DNA from: Candidatus Electrothrix gigas
GTDB lineage: Bacteria; Desulfobacterota; Desulfobulbia; Desulfobulbales; Desulfobulbaceae
NCBI GenBank assembly: GCA_022766165.1
Contig: QYLO01000031.1
Coordinates: 1 to 37,326, forward strand
Reading direction: 5' to 3'
DNA length: 37,326 bases
Part shown: positions 15,444 to 23,718 of the stretch, one piece after another
How the letters are laid out: each line of letters begins with the position of its first letter
Numbering within the stretch: position 1 is the first letter of the stretch
Program-made: the position numbers and the translations under genes
Notes under the pieces: generated by a model
The model's input: only the letters and a program-made list of their open reading frames with translations
Database searches by the model: none
What the model was told of the DNA's origin: nothing

Positions 15444-17708
15444 ATGGCAAAAAAAGCAACTGGTTCTAAAAAAGCCTCCTTCAAAAGAACCGTAAAGGAT
15501 CAATCAGGGGCTAGTAAACTCAAGATTGGTGAACTTCTGCAAAAAGCAGGCTATATCACAGCGGCAGAGTTTAATAATGCCAAGGGAATCAGTAAAAAAA
15601 CCGGGGAACGGTTAGGGAAAATCCTGGTTGAGAGCGGAACCATTGAGTCCGACACTATCCCAAATTTTCTCAGCAGGCAGCATAATTACACCTTGGTTAA
15701 TATTGCTGAGGAACCACCAAGCCAGGATGCTGTGGAGTTGGTTCCGTATGAGACAGCCAAGAAATACCTTGCCTTTCCGCTCAGAATTGCCGGTGATACC
15801 TTGCAGATCACTATGGCTGAACCGACTGATGCCCTTGAAGTTGAAGAATTTCAAAATGAGATCAAGAAGGGACTTGATGTCTGTGTTTCCGCAGCCAAAG
15901 ATATTATTGAGGCATATAAGACCTATTATAAAATCAGTGACGAGGAGTATAAGTCCTTTTTTGCCGAGGAGGATGATGAGGAGCATGATCTTACAGTTGC
16001 GCCGGTTGACGACTGGGGCGCCTTGGTTTCTGACGTTGCTGGTGAGTTTGAATTTGAAGAGAAAACTGATGATGACGAAGGTATTGCGGGTCAGTTTTCT
16101 GCCAATGATGCGCCGATTATCAAGTTGGTGAACGGTATCCTGGTGAAGGCAGTTCAGGACGGGGTCAGTGATATCCATATTGAACCCTTTGAGAAAACCA
16201 TGCAGGTTCGCTATCGTAAGGATGGCTCTCTGTTCAAATCGATGAACCTGCCTTTGACCATTAAAAATGCCCTGATCGCCCGTATGAAGATCCTGGCTGA
16301 TTTGAATATCACCGAGCGTCGAGTTCCGCAGGATGGACGTATCAGTATTCGTATGGGGCGGAACAAGGCCGTGGATTTTCGTGTCTCTACCCTGCCATTG
16401 CTCCACGGTGAAGGTACTGTTCTCCGTATTTTGGATAAGGGTTCTCTGAATGTTGATTTGACCAAACTTGGTTTTGAGCCGGAAACCTTTGAAATCCTTA
16501 AAAAATGCCTATCCAGTCCTCAGGGGCTACTCCTTGTTACCGGCCCGACCGGTTCTGGAAAGACTGTTACCCTGTATTCCGCATTAAACTCCCTGAACAG
16601 CGAGGATATTAAGATCCTGACGGCTGAAGATCCAGTGGAGTTTAACTTTAAGGGGATTAATCAGGTAAATGTCAACGTTGAGGTCGGCATGACCTTTCCT
16701 GCTGCACTGAAAGCCTTTCTCCGTCAGGATCCAGATATCATTATGGTTGGTGAGATTCGTGATATCAGCACAGCGGAAATTGCCATGAAGGCTGCTATGA
16801 CAGGCCATCTTGTCTTTAGCACCCTGCATACCAATGACTCCCCCTCAACTGTTGGTCGTATGGTGGATATTGGTATTCCGCCGTATCTGTTGGCAGGATC
16901 GCTGACTATGGTGTTAGCCCAGCGTTTGGGCCGAAGACTCTGTGCAAAATGTAAGCAGCCTGCCACCTATGATCGGCAAGAACTCCTGAGTATTGGTTTT
17001 ACTGAAGAACAGCTTGACGCAGAGGATTTTAAACTTTACGAGGCCAAAGGCTGTGCAGTCTGTAACGGTCTTGGGTATAAGGGCCGGGTAGGTTTTTTTG
17101 AACTGTTAGAGGTGACTGAGGAGGTAGGTCAGGCTATTCAGGCTGAGGTTCCTGAAGAACAGCTTCGTAAGGTTGCCATCCAGTCAGGCATGGTTCCGCT
17201 CAGGCAGGCCGCTATTAAAAAGGCCATTCAGGGGATCACCAGTGTCGATGAAATATTGCGCCGAACCGTGGCCCATGAAGACACTATGCCTGCTTATCTG
17301 GTTAATCCAGACATAGAGGAGTATGAGGACGGTGATATTATTATCCAGGAGGGCAATGAGGACGATACTAATTTTTACCAACTGGTCCGAGGCAAAGTGG
17401 GTGTTTTAAAGCAGGGAAAGAAAATTGCCGAGATAACCGAACCTGGAGAGTATTTCGGAGAAATGGCCTGCCTTATGAATGAGGCCAGATATGCCTCTGT
17501 TATTTCTATTGGACGTTGCAAAATTAAGCGGTATCCTGGAGAAAAGTTGACCGAACTTATTGAAAAATATCCTGAAGTTTCACGAAAACTTTTTAAAACT
17601 ATGGCTAAACGACTCCGAAAAACTGATAATATTGTTATTCAGTTGGCTGGTGGAGCTGGCGGCAAGAGACCAGGCAAGCCTCCGGTTATTCCGCCTCGAA
17701 TGCGATGA
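15444..17708 (+). CDS. pilB: PilB/GspE-type secretion ATPase with C-terminal cyclic-nucleotide-binding domain
   Basis: 754 residues, about 180 longer than ordinary PilB/GspE. A lysine-rich start is followed by an MshEN-like N-domain (about 25-165; KIGELLQKAGYIT and RLGKILVESGTIES resemble the c-di-GMP-binding motif), an acidic linker (170-215), the hexameric ATPase core with Walker A GPTGSGKT (367-374), Asp box, Walker B DIIMVGEIRD (431-440) and His box TGHLVFSTLHTNDS, and a zinc site (Cys500, 503, 537, 540). A Crp-like cNMP domain fills about 615-725: GEYFGEMACLMNEARYASV keeps the Glu of FGE and the phosphate-binding Arg682. The enzyme should power pilus or pseudopilus assembly at the inner membrane. 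It overlaps the next gene by four bases. No other pilus gene is in the window, so type IV pilus versus type II secretion is undecided. Confidence 0.9.
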   Translation: MAKKATGSKKASFKRTVKDQSGASKLKIGELLQKAGYITAAEFNNAKGISKKTGERLGKILVESGTIESDTIPNFLSRQHNYTLVNIAEEPPSQDAVELVPYETAKKYLAFPLRIAGDTLQITMAEPTDALEVEEFQNEIKKGLDVCVSAAKDIIEAYKTYYKISDEEYKSFFAEEDDEEHDLTVAPVDDWGALVSDVAGEFEFEEKTDDDEGIAGQFSANDAPIIKLVNGILVKAVQDGVSDIHIEPFEKTMQVRYRKDGSLFKSMNLPLTIKNALIARMKILADLNITERRVPQDGRISIRMGRNKAVDFRVSTLPLLHGEGTVLRILDKGSLNVDLTKLGFEPETFEILKKCLSSPQGLLLVTGPTGSGKTVTLYSALNSLNSEDIKILTAEDPVEFNFKGINQVNVNVEVGMTFPAALKAFLRQDPDIIMVGEIRDISTAEIAMKAAMTGHLVFSTLHTNDSPSTVGRMVDIGIPPYLLAGSLTMVLAQRLGRRLCAKCKQPATYDRQELLSIGFTEEQLDAEDFKLYEAKGCAVCNGLGYKGRVGFFELLEVTEEVGQAIQAEVPEEQLRKVAIQSGMVPLRQAAIKKAIQGITSVDEILRRTVAHEDTMPAYLVNPDIEEYEDGDIIIQEGNEDDTNFYQLVRGKVGVLKQGKKIAEITEPGEYFGEMACLMNEARYASVISIGRCKIKRYPGEKLTELIEKYPEVSRKLFKTMAKRLRKTDNIVIQLAGGAGGKRPGKPPVIPPRMR

Positions 17709-18502
17709 ATAAAATTTCTGTTTATATTATTGCCTGGAATGAGGCTGATAAAATTCGTTCTGCTCTCAACTCTGTTCTCTGGGCCGATGAAATTGTGCTA
17801 GCTGATTCATACAGTGAGGATAATACTGCTGCCATTGCAGAGGAAATGGGTGTGCGGGTTGAGCAAATTCGCTTTAGAGGTTTTGGTGATTTACGCAATC
17901 AAGCTATGGCTGCCTGTACTCATAACTGGATTTTTTCCCTAGATGCAGATGAACGCTGTACTCCAGAGGCTCGGGATGAAATTTTAACCACTGTTGTTCT
18001 GGATGATCCGGCAGATGCCTATTATATTCCCCGGCGAAATTATTTTATGGGGCGTTGGATTAAGCATTCAGGCTTTTATCCTGATTATCGCCAACCCCAG
18101 CTTTTTCAAAAAGGGGCGTTACATTTCAAGACAGATGATCCTGTGCATGAGGAGTATACAATTCGTTCGGAGAAGCCCGTGGGCTACCTCTCCCAGCCTA
18201 TCTGGCAATTTCCTTATAAAAACTTAGCAGAAGTTGCTCATAAGGCAAACCGTTACTCCACCCTCGGGGCAAAAAAACTGCAACAGCGAGGACGCCGTGG
18301 GGGCATGCTCAAGGCTCTTAGCCGTGGACTTTGGTCTTTTCTTCACATGTATATCCTGAAAAGAGGTATCTTGGATGGCTGGCCTGGTTTGGTTATTGCG
18401 ATTGGTAACTTTGAGGGAACATGGTATAAGTACGCCAAGCTCTATGAGCTGGAAGAAAATTGGCAGCCACCTGATTCGCCTCAGTTACAAAGAGAACTAT
18501 AA
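17705..18502 (+). CDS. Family 2 glycosyltransferase, WaaE/KdtX-like
   Basis: 265 residues. The N-terminal GT-A fold begins ISVYIIAWNEADKIRSALNS and contains the metal-binding DAD motif in FSLDADER (about 78-85), both typical of GT2. The overall pattern, including WADEIVLADSYSEDNT, RNYFMGRWIKHSGFYPDYRQPQLF and a C-terminal hydrophobic amphipathic region (LWSFLHMYILKRGILDGWPGL), matches the WaaE/KdtX-type LPS core glucosyltransferases that act at the inner face of the cytoplasmic membrane. It starts inside the pilB stop (ATGA, 17705-17708), so the two genes are translationally coupled. Its last six bases overlap the convergent GT gene at 18497. Donor and acceptor sugars are not readable; LPS core assembly is the best guess from family and neighbours. 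Confidence 0.87.
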   Translation: MNKISVYIIAWNEADKIRSALNSVLWADEIVLADSYSEDNTAAIAEEMGVRVEQIRFRGFGDLRNQAMAACTHNWIFSLDADERCTPEARDEILTTVVLDDPADAYYIPRRNYFMGRWIKHSGFYPDYRQPQLFQKGALHFKTDDPVHEEYTIRSEKPVGYLSQPIWQFPYKNLAEVAHKANRYSTLGAKKLQQRGRRGGMLKALSRGLWSFLHMYILKRGILDGWPGLVIAIGNFEGTWYKYAKLYELEENWQPPDSPQLQREL

Positions 18503-19294
18503 GTATGCTGCTACGCCCCGTTCGCACCATATTTTTTTGTTATCAACAGTTTCCTTGAGCAAGCTGTCATTTTCTGGTAAATGGCTGCGGTCATTTCTTG
18601 CATGGTAGAGATGATAGGCAATGGCATTGAACTTAACACTTCTGCGGACTAGACCATAGTTCAGAAGTCTTGCCGTGAATTCAGAGTCTTCTCTGCCCCA
18701 ACCAATAAAATCCTCATTAAAACCGTTCACTGCAAGGGCATCTTTACGCCAAAAGGCAAAGTTACAGGTTCTTACCCCATTCATCCTCCGATTTTTCAAT
18801 GAGGCCAAGCGAGAAAGCAGAGGAGAACGCAAACAATTTTTTCTGTTTTCAACACGTTGCTTGCAGATAGTTGCAGGCATTTTTTTTTGAGCCAGAACAT
18901 CTTCAGAGAGCTTTTTTTTGAGCAACACTCTGGTTCCCTGAACAAAACAGTTTGGTTGAGCAAAATGGATGTGATCGGCTATAAAATGCTCTTCCATAAT
19001 AATATCACCGTCAATCAGGACAATGTACTCTCCGGTTGTTTTTGCTATTGCCTTATTGCGGCTTGCTGAAAGTCGAAAGCCTTGGTCTTCCTGCCAAGAG
19101 TGGATTATTGGAAACGGCGCCTGGGCAGCAATCTTGGCAATTATTTTTCCTGTATCCGGTCTTGAACCATCGTCAGCAACAACGATTTCAATCGGTTGTA
19201 CCTTTTGCTGTAATCCGCTGAGTAAAGAGAGTTCTAGGGCCTCTTTCCAGTTATAGGTGGTAATAATTAAACTCACTTTGATAAAGGGCTTCAT
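18497..19294 (-). CDS. Family 2 glycosyltransferase (chondroitin-synthase-like domains)
   Basis: 265 residues. N-terminal GT-A domain: VSLIITTYNWKEALELSLLS, VVADDGSRPDTGKII, and the DxD equivalent in IVLIDGDIIM (about 92-101). The C-terminal part (RTCNFAFWRKDALAVNGFNEDFIGWGREDSEFTARLLNYG) is the galactosyltransferase-like Glyco_transf_7C pattern with the WGxED box. This pairing occurs in many LPS and capsule transferases. It is the last gene of the minus-strand LPS series, 6 bases after the GT9 gene. Its 3' end overlaps the plus-strand GT gene by six bases with no terminator hairpin between them, so transcription from both sides may collide. Acceptor unknown. Confidence 0.85.
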   Translation of the reverse strand: MKPFIKVSLIITTYNWKEALELSLLSGLQQKVQPIEIVVADDGSRPDTGKIIAKIAAQAPFPIIHSWQEDQGFRLSASRNKAIAKTTGEYIVLIDGDIIMEEHFIADHIHFAQPNCFVQGTRVLLKKKLSEDVLAQKKMPATICKQRVENRKNCLRSPLLSRLASLKNRRMNGVRTCNFAFWRKDALAVNGFNEDFIGWGREDSEFTARLLNYGLVRRSVKFNAIAYHLYHARNDRSHLPENDSLLKETVDNKKIWCERGVAAYL

Positions 19295-19300
19295 AATCCG

Positions 19301-20440
19301 TTATCTGCGGGTAGTACGCAAAGTATCTAAAAGAGAGATTGCTGTTTCATACACGACTTCAGGGGATATCTTGCGCATACAGGAGCGGTGTGAGCAGTTG
19401 CGCTTTCTGCATTCAAGACAGTCCAGTTCTTTGGCTTGGATAATGCGATGCTCGTTTTTTCCAGGTAGATTATAGGGGCCAACTTTATCAGGATGAGTAG
19501 GACCAAACAGAGCCACGACTGGAGTGCGGGCCAAAGCCGCAATATGCATAGGACCGGAGTCAAGGCCAATATAGAGGGAGGCATATTGTATTAAAGCGGC
19601 TGATTGGGGCAGGGTGAGACGACCGGCAGCAATGATAGGAGCTGTTTTCATCAAGCGGACAATGGAGTTGATATACTCCGAATCCTGCTGGCTTCCTCCA
19701 AAGATGAGTCGTATCCCCCTGTTTTGCAGTTTATCTGCAAGAGCAGCCCAATGCGCAACAGGCCAAAATTTGCTCTGCCAGCGAGCAGCGGGGTTGGCAT
19801 ACACTACAGGCGAGTGTGTCTGATCAGTAAGAGCTGTAAGAACATCATACTGGTGTGATTGAAGAAATTGTTGCACAGTCTGGCGGTCTTCTTCTCCTGT
19901 ACAGAGGTGAAAATCCTGATCCGCTTCTTTGATTCCCAAATAGGAGCAGAACAGCAGATTTTTATCCTGTGCATGCTCTATCGTTTTTGGAGTATTGATC
20001 AGATGTTCCTGAAAAAAGGTATTCAGCTCTTTTGCTTGGCTGAATCCCACTCGCCGACCGCCAGGGTTGGTTTGGCCCAGCAGGCCGCTTCGAAAGGAGG
20101 CATGGAGGTCAAGGATCAGATCATAAGGTTTCTTCTGAAACTGTCTGCGTACTTCCTGTACTGTACTGATGGTTGCCTGTAAGGCCTTGAGCCAGGCCCA
20201 TTGACCAGCCTGAGGGTCACTGGTGGACGGGATATGAATGGGGTAGACTGTATCAACGCTCTCATCGACCTCTAATAAGGGAGCAAAGGAACGCTGTACG
20301 ATCCAGCCAAGAGAGCAGTCAGGAAAACAACGTTTGATCGCATGAGCTATCGGCAGGGTATGAACGATATCTCCCAAGGAACTGGGCTTAATCAGCAGAA
20401 TCCTTTTGCCGTTGTAGTCTAATAATGCAGAAGATTTCAT
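19301..20440 (-). CDS. Family 9 glycosyltransferase (LPS heptosyltransferase-like)
   Basis: 379 residues with the two Rossmann-like domains of a GT-B enzyme. The N-domain starts KRILLIKPSSLGDIVHTLPIAHAIKRCFPD, the heptosyltransferase hallmark. The C-domain has VVYANPAARWQSKFWPVAHWAALADKL (donor binding) and SLYIGLDSGPMHIAALARTPVVALFGPTHPDKVGPY, with the conserved D-S/T-GPMH and FGPT. WaaC, WaaF and WaaQ enzymes add L,D-heptose from ADP-heptose to Kdo or heptose of the LPS inner core. A C-terminal cysteine group (LDCLECRKRNCSHRSCM) is common in delta-proteobacterial members. The gene overlaps the GT4 gene by four bases and precedes the last GT2 gene by six. Which heptosyl position it serves is not clear. 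Confidence 0.9.
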   Translation of the reverse strand: MKSSALLDYNGKRILLIKPSSLGDIVHTLPIAHAIKRCFPDCSLGWIVQRSFAPLLEVDESVDTVYPIHIPSTSDPQAGQWAWLKALQATISTVQEVRRQFQKKPYDLILDLHASFRSGLLGQTNPGGRRVGFSQAKELNTFFQEHLINTPKTIEHAQDKNLLFCSYLGIKEADQDFHLCTGEEDRQTVQQFLQSHQYDVLTALTDQTHSPVVYANPAARWQSKFWPVAHWAALADKLQNRGIRLIFGGSQQDSEYINSIVRLMKTAPIIAAGRLTLPQSAALIQYASLYIGLDSGPMHIAALARTPVVALFGPTHPDKVGPYNLPGKNEHRIIQAKELDCLECRKRNCSHRSCMRKISPEVVYETAISLLDTLRTTRR

Positions 20441-21507
20441 TGAGAGGCTCCTCTATACAGCAATTTTTTCAGCAGGGCGATGTGATCACTCACATTGAGG
20501 TTATGCTGTTCAAGAAATCCCGGTGCAACTCTTTTGCGTTGTAGCTGACTGATAATTGCTTCAAGTGTATCTGGATGATTATTATCAATAACAACTCCTT
20601 CCTGCTCGGTCAGCAGTTCAGCAACTCCGGCGGAACGGGTTACCACAACTGGTGTGCCGCAATGAAGTGATTCGGCCACTACCAGCCCGAACGGTTCATA
20701 CCGAGCCGGGAGGACTGTATAATCCACAGCAGAATATAATGCGGAGAGATTGGTGATATAGCCAAGATAACGTACGTGTTCAAGGGTTGGGGTAAAACTG
20801 CGTACAGGTTCACCGGCTACTAACAGCTCAAACCGTTTCGGATCAAGTCGGGAAAAAGCGATAAGCAATTCCTTGAGTCCTTTCCGTCGATGACCTGTTG
20901 ATGGGAAAAGCAGGGTAAGTTTTTCTTTGGCAATATTGTATGTTGCTTTTGCCTGTATGAGTTTTTCTTTTTCCAGACGGACGAAAAATGTCGTATCAAC
21001 CGGAGGGTAAAATACAGAAATTTTTTCCGGGCAGATTGCTGGATAGTAATTTGCAATTTCATTGGCCAAGCCCTTAGAATGGGTTACTATTTTTTTTGTT
21101 CTCAAAAGCATGGCTTGTTCAAATCCAATCTCTATCCGGTCATGCAGGCAACGCAACGGATGATTCGGGCCAGAACGAGTATTCATTGAAGCCGGATGTA
21201 TCCCGCCAATCACGGCTACCTGTGGACCATAGGTACGGGTCAGAGTCAGGGAGAGATCATAGTCTGTCCGCTTGAAAAAGCGATTGCATTGCCGAAGAAA
21301 ATAATACTTTTTCCAACGGCTGGGCAGAAAAAATAGGTTGGTTTTATGCACAATACAGGGCAGAGTCGGTGCCAGCTTTTTGTCCACCTCATAGGTATGA
21401 ATATGCACCTCATCGCCTGCTGCGGCAAATCCACGAATCAAAGCAATCAGATAGGCTTCCATGCCGCCACCACTACTCAATTGATTATGTACGATGGCGA
21501 CTTTCAT
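20437..21507 (-). CDS. Family 4 glycosyltransferase, WaaG-like
   Basis: 356 residues, GT-B fold. The start MKVAIVHNQLSSGGGMEAYLIALIRGF is the glycine-rich acceptor-side loop of WaaG-type enzymes. The C-domain shows LTLLFPSTGHRRKGLKELLIAF and the GT4 motif ARYEPFGLVVAESLHCGTPVVVT with the E-x7-E pair that binds the nucleotide sugar. WaaG is the UDP-glucose:(heptosyl)LPS glucosyltransferase starting the outer core; the similarity suggests an equivalent step, though donor sugar varies within GT4. The gene overlaps both neighbours by four bases (ATGA), one of the tightest parts of the LPS series. No signal or membrane helix; peripheral membrane association is usual. Confidence 0.88.
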   Translation of the reverse strand: MKVAIVHNQLSSGGGMEAYLIALIRGFAAAGDEVHIHTYEVDKKLAPTLPCIVHKTNLFFLPSRWKKYYFLRQCNRFFKRTDYDLSLTLTRTYGPQVAVIGGIHPASMNTRSGPNHPLRCLHDRIEIGFEQAMLLRTKKIVTHSKGLANEIANYYPAICPEKISVFYPPVDTTFFVRLEKEKLIQAKATYNIAKEKLTLLFPSTGHRRKGLKELLIAFSRLDPKRFELLVAGEPVRSFTPTLEHVRYLGYITNLSALYSAVDYTVLPARYEPFGLVVAESLHCGTPVVVTRSAGVAELLTEQEGVVIDNNHPDTLEAIISQLQRKRVAPGFLEQHNLNVSDHIALLKKLLYRGASQ

Positions 21508-22402
21508 CCAAACCCTAGCTCGTGTTTTTTGTTTCGGCTATATATCCGAGCTGTTGTTAAATATTTGATCATTTTTTTCCGATGTATCTCGTTGCGTGAG
21601 AGTGCGGTGGGCCAGAGAAAAAGCAGTCGCCACCATGCTTGCAGGCGACGCCGCCGACATATCCGGGCAACCGTATCTTTACTGTAATGTTTCTGTAGAA
21701 AAAGCAGTTCAGCAGATATTTTGCGTTGCATCACCTCAGCATAAGAAGCTGACAACTCGCTCTGGCCTTCCATATGCATCACTGCGGCATCTGGAATAAC
21801 CCCCAACAGCCATCCCTGTTTTCGGAACTCCAGACAGAGGTCAATATCTTCGGCATAGAGAAAAAAACGCTCATCAAAGCCCTGTACCGAGGCAATAGCC
21901 TCTCTGCGTGCCACCAGAGCTGCTCCCAGCAGCCAGGCAATATCCCCAGGCAGGTCGTCAAATTTCCCCTGACTGTAATGCTCGCCAGGATATTCGTCAT
22001 CTACAGATTGATGGACACTGCCATCCTTGTTGAGAATAACCGGCCCGGCCATACCAATTTCAGGATGATCAGTCATAAATGTACGCGCCGCAATAAGACA
22101 GCCGGGTTGCAGCTCTGTGTCCGGGTTGAGAAAAAAAGCAGACCCTCTGGCGTTTCTTCAATTTTTCCAATTTTTGCAATCGCCTGATTATTTGCTGCTG
22201 CAAAGCCAACGTTTCGTGTGTTGGCGATTAGCTTGACTTCTGGATAACCGGCCCGGATCAGCTCAACCGTCTGATCAACTGAGGCATTATCTACAATAAT
22301 AACCCGCTGGTCAACCTCATTCTGCTTTCTGATTGAATCCAGGCAGCGGGTCAGGAGCGAACCGGTATTATAGCTGACAATAATAAGGCAGAGATCAGCC
22401 AT
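21504..22402 (-). pseudogene. Family 2 glycosyltransferase split by a frameshift at a T7 tract
   Basis: Two frames together give one GT2 of about 300 residues. The upstream frame (22402-22073) starts MADLCLIIVSYNTGSLLTRC, has VIIVDNASVDQTV and NVGFAAANNQAI, and is in register up to EGLLFF. The coding strand then has seven T (plus-strand A7 at 22131-22137), after which the protein continues in the other frame as LNPDTELQPG, holding the DxD-type motif, and on through MAGPVILNKDG, DFDERFFLYAEDIDLC-like and a basic tail to 21504. One more T would restore a single frame. The family resembles rhamnosyltransferases of the WbbL/RfbN type. The break is a real mutation, a homopolymer sequencing error, or slippage; T TTT TTC fits a -1 slippery pattern. 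The start overlaps waaL by eight bases. Confidence 0.8.
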
Positions 22403-23684
22403 CTGTCAGGCAGCCCCCTTGTGTTTCAGAATGCAGAGTTTCAGCATGTGAAGATGCTGGCTCGCAGACAAACAGGACAGCAGAAAACAGAGAGAACAGA
22501 AATCCTGTCTCGTAGACCTTCAGGTACGACTCAGCCAGCATAATGACCAGAAAAAAGACAGGAAAGGCACAACAAATCCGTTGCCGATCATCACCAAATT
22601 TCCAGGCCTGGATAAACATGACTGCAAAAATCAACAGCAGCAACAACAATCCTGGGATCCCGAGCATAGCTGCCACCAGCACGTACTGATTATGTGGATT
22701 ATCCGTTACAATACTTGCCGGACTTTTTTTCTGATTCACCTCTGCATAGGCGGCCTGAAAATCACCAGTGCCAACGCCCGTCCAAGGATGACGACTAATA
22801 AGCTGTAGAGAATTCTGGACAAAGAGAAGTCGCATTCCCACAGAGGTATCCGGGTTTTCTCTGAATCCTTGTATTTCCTGCCGAGCCATATTAATTCGTT
22901 GTTGAAAAATTGGACTATAACGATACCCGATCAAAAAAATTACAGGTAGTAAGAAACAGATTCCCAGTATTGCCAGCATCCGCTTTTGGGCAAAAATTTG
23001 CAGCAGAAGAAGGCCAAGGAGTACCAGAAAAACTAGCTGACCAGTCCTTCCTTCGGTAAGAAACATATTCAGGCACATCACTCCGGCAAGACAAAACAAG
23101 GCAACCCGAACGATCCGGGACACAGGATACTGCTGTATCAGTTTCCCCCAGATTGCGGCATGAAAGATCAGATAGGCTGCAAAAGCAAGTAAAGGATTAT
23201 AGATAACATGAAAGGTTTTAGGGGTCAGATGGGTCGGGGTGACATCTGCATAATGAAGCAAATCAAACCAAACCAGAAAGGTAAGAAGCATGGCTGTACT
23301 TATTCCAGCTACAAAAGCAGTTATATACAACCCTTGATAACGATAATTAATCGCTGTCAACAGAACAGGCAGCATGGCAATTTTCCAGTAATCCTGGATA
23401 ACCTGAATCCCAACTATCAGGTTATCACTCCAAAGCAGGCCCAGGCAAAGAAGAGTAAGAAATCCAAGCACAGCAAGAGCAACCGGGTTGGAGGTAATTA
23501 CAGCCCATTTATTGCGCCATCGGCCTTCAATCAACCAGAGTACAAGGATTAGTGCCGCAGTAACAGAGACGACAGAGGTTGATAACGGGAGAGCAAAAGC
23601 GAGCAGAGCAGGCAGCCACTGATTGAGTTTACCTGCCTGGAGGCGTATTTGCTGAATCTGCTCTGTATGTGATCCTGTCCCCAT
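22395..23684 (-). CDS. waaL: O-antigen ligase (WaaL/Wzy_C family) membrane protein
   Basis: 429 residues with about ten to twelve hydrophobic segments spread over the length, starting WLPALLAFALPLSTSVVSVTAALILVLWLI. The Wzy_C region (about 195-340) has TEGRTGQLVFLVLLGLLLLQI, then a periplasmic loop with the conserved HPWTGVGTGDFQAAY and DNPHNQYVLVAAMLGIPGLL, whose His and Arg residues are essential in WaaL ligases. WaaL transfers O-antigen from undecaprenyl pyrophosphate to the lipid A core on the periplasmic face. Wzy polymerase is the alternative, but the place next to msbA and core glycosyltransferases favours a ligase. It starts 34 bases after the msbA stop and overlaps the next gene by eight. 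Confidence 0.82.
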   Translation of the reverse strand: MGTGSHTEQIQQIRLQAGKLNQWLPALLAFALPLSTSVVSVTAALILVLWLIEGRWRNKWAVITSNPVALAVLGFLTLLCLGLLWSDNLIVGIQVIQDYWKIAMLPVLLTAINYRYQGLYITAFVAGISTAMLLTFLVWFDLLHYADVTPTHLTPKTFHVIYNPLLAFAAYLIFHAAIWGKLIQQYPVSRIVRVALFCLAGVMCLNMFLTEGRTGQLVFLVLLGLLLLQIFAQKRMLAILGICFLLPVIFLIGYRYSPIFQQRINMARQEIQGFRENPDTSVGMRLLFVQNSLQLISRHPWTGVGTGDFQAAYAEVNQKKSPASIVTDNPHNQYVLVAAMLGIPGLLLLLLIFAVMFIQAWKFGDDRQRICCAFPVFFLVIMLAESYLKVYETGFLFSLFSAVLFVCEPASSHAETLHSETQGGCLTDG

Positions 23685-23718
23685 CTTCTATCCCCATCTT
23701 GATCTCATCTGTCAGGGC

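Noticed and set aside
15612..16406. Minus-strand open frame of 264 codons opposite pilB
   Set aside because: A shadow of the pilB reading frame with no family features or ribosome-binding site.
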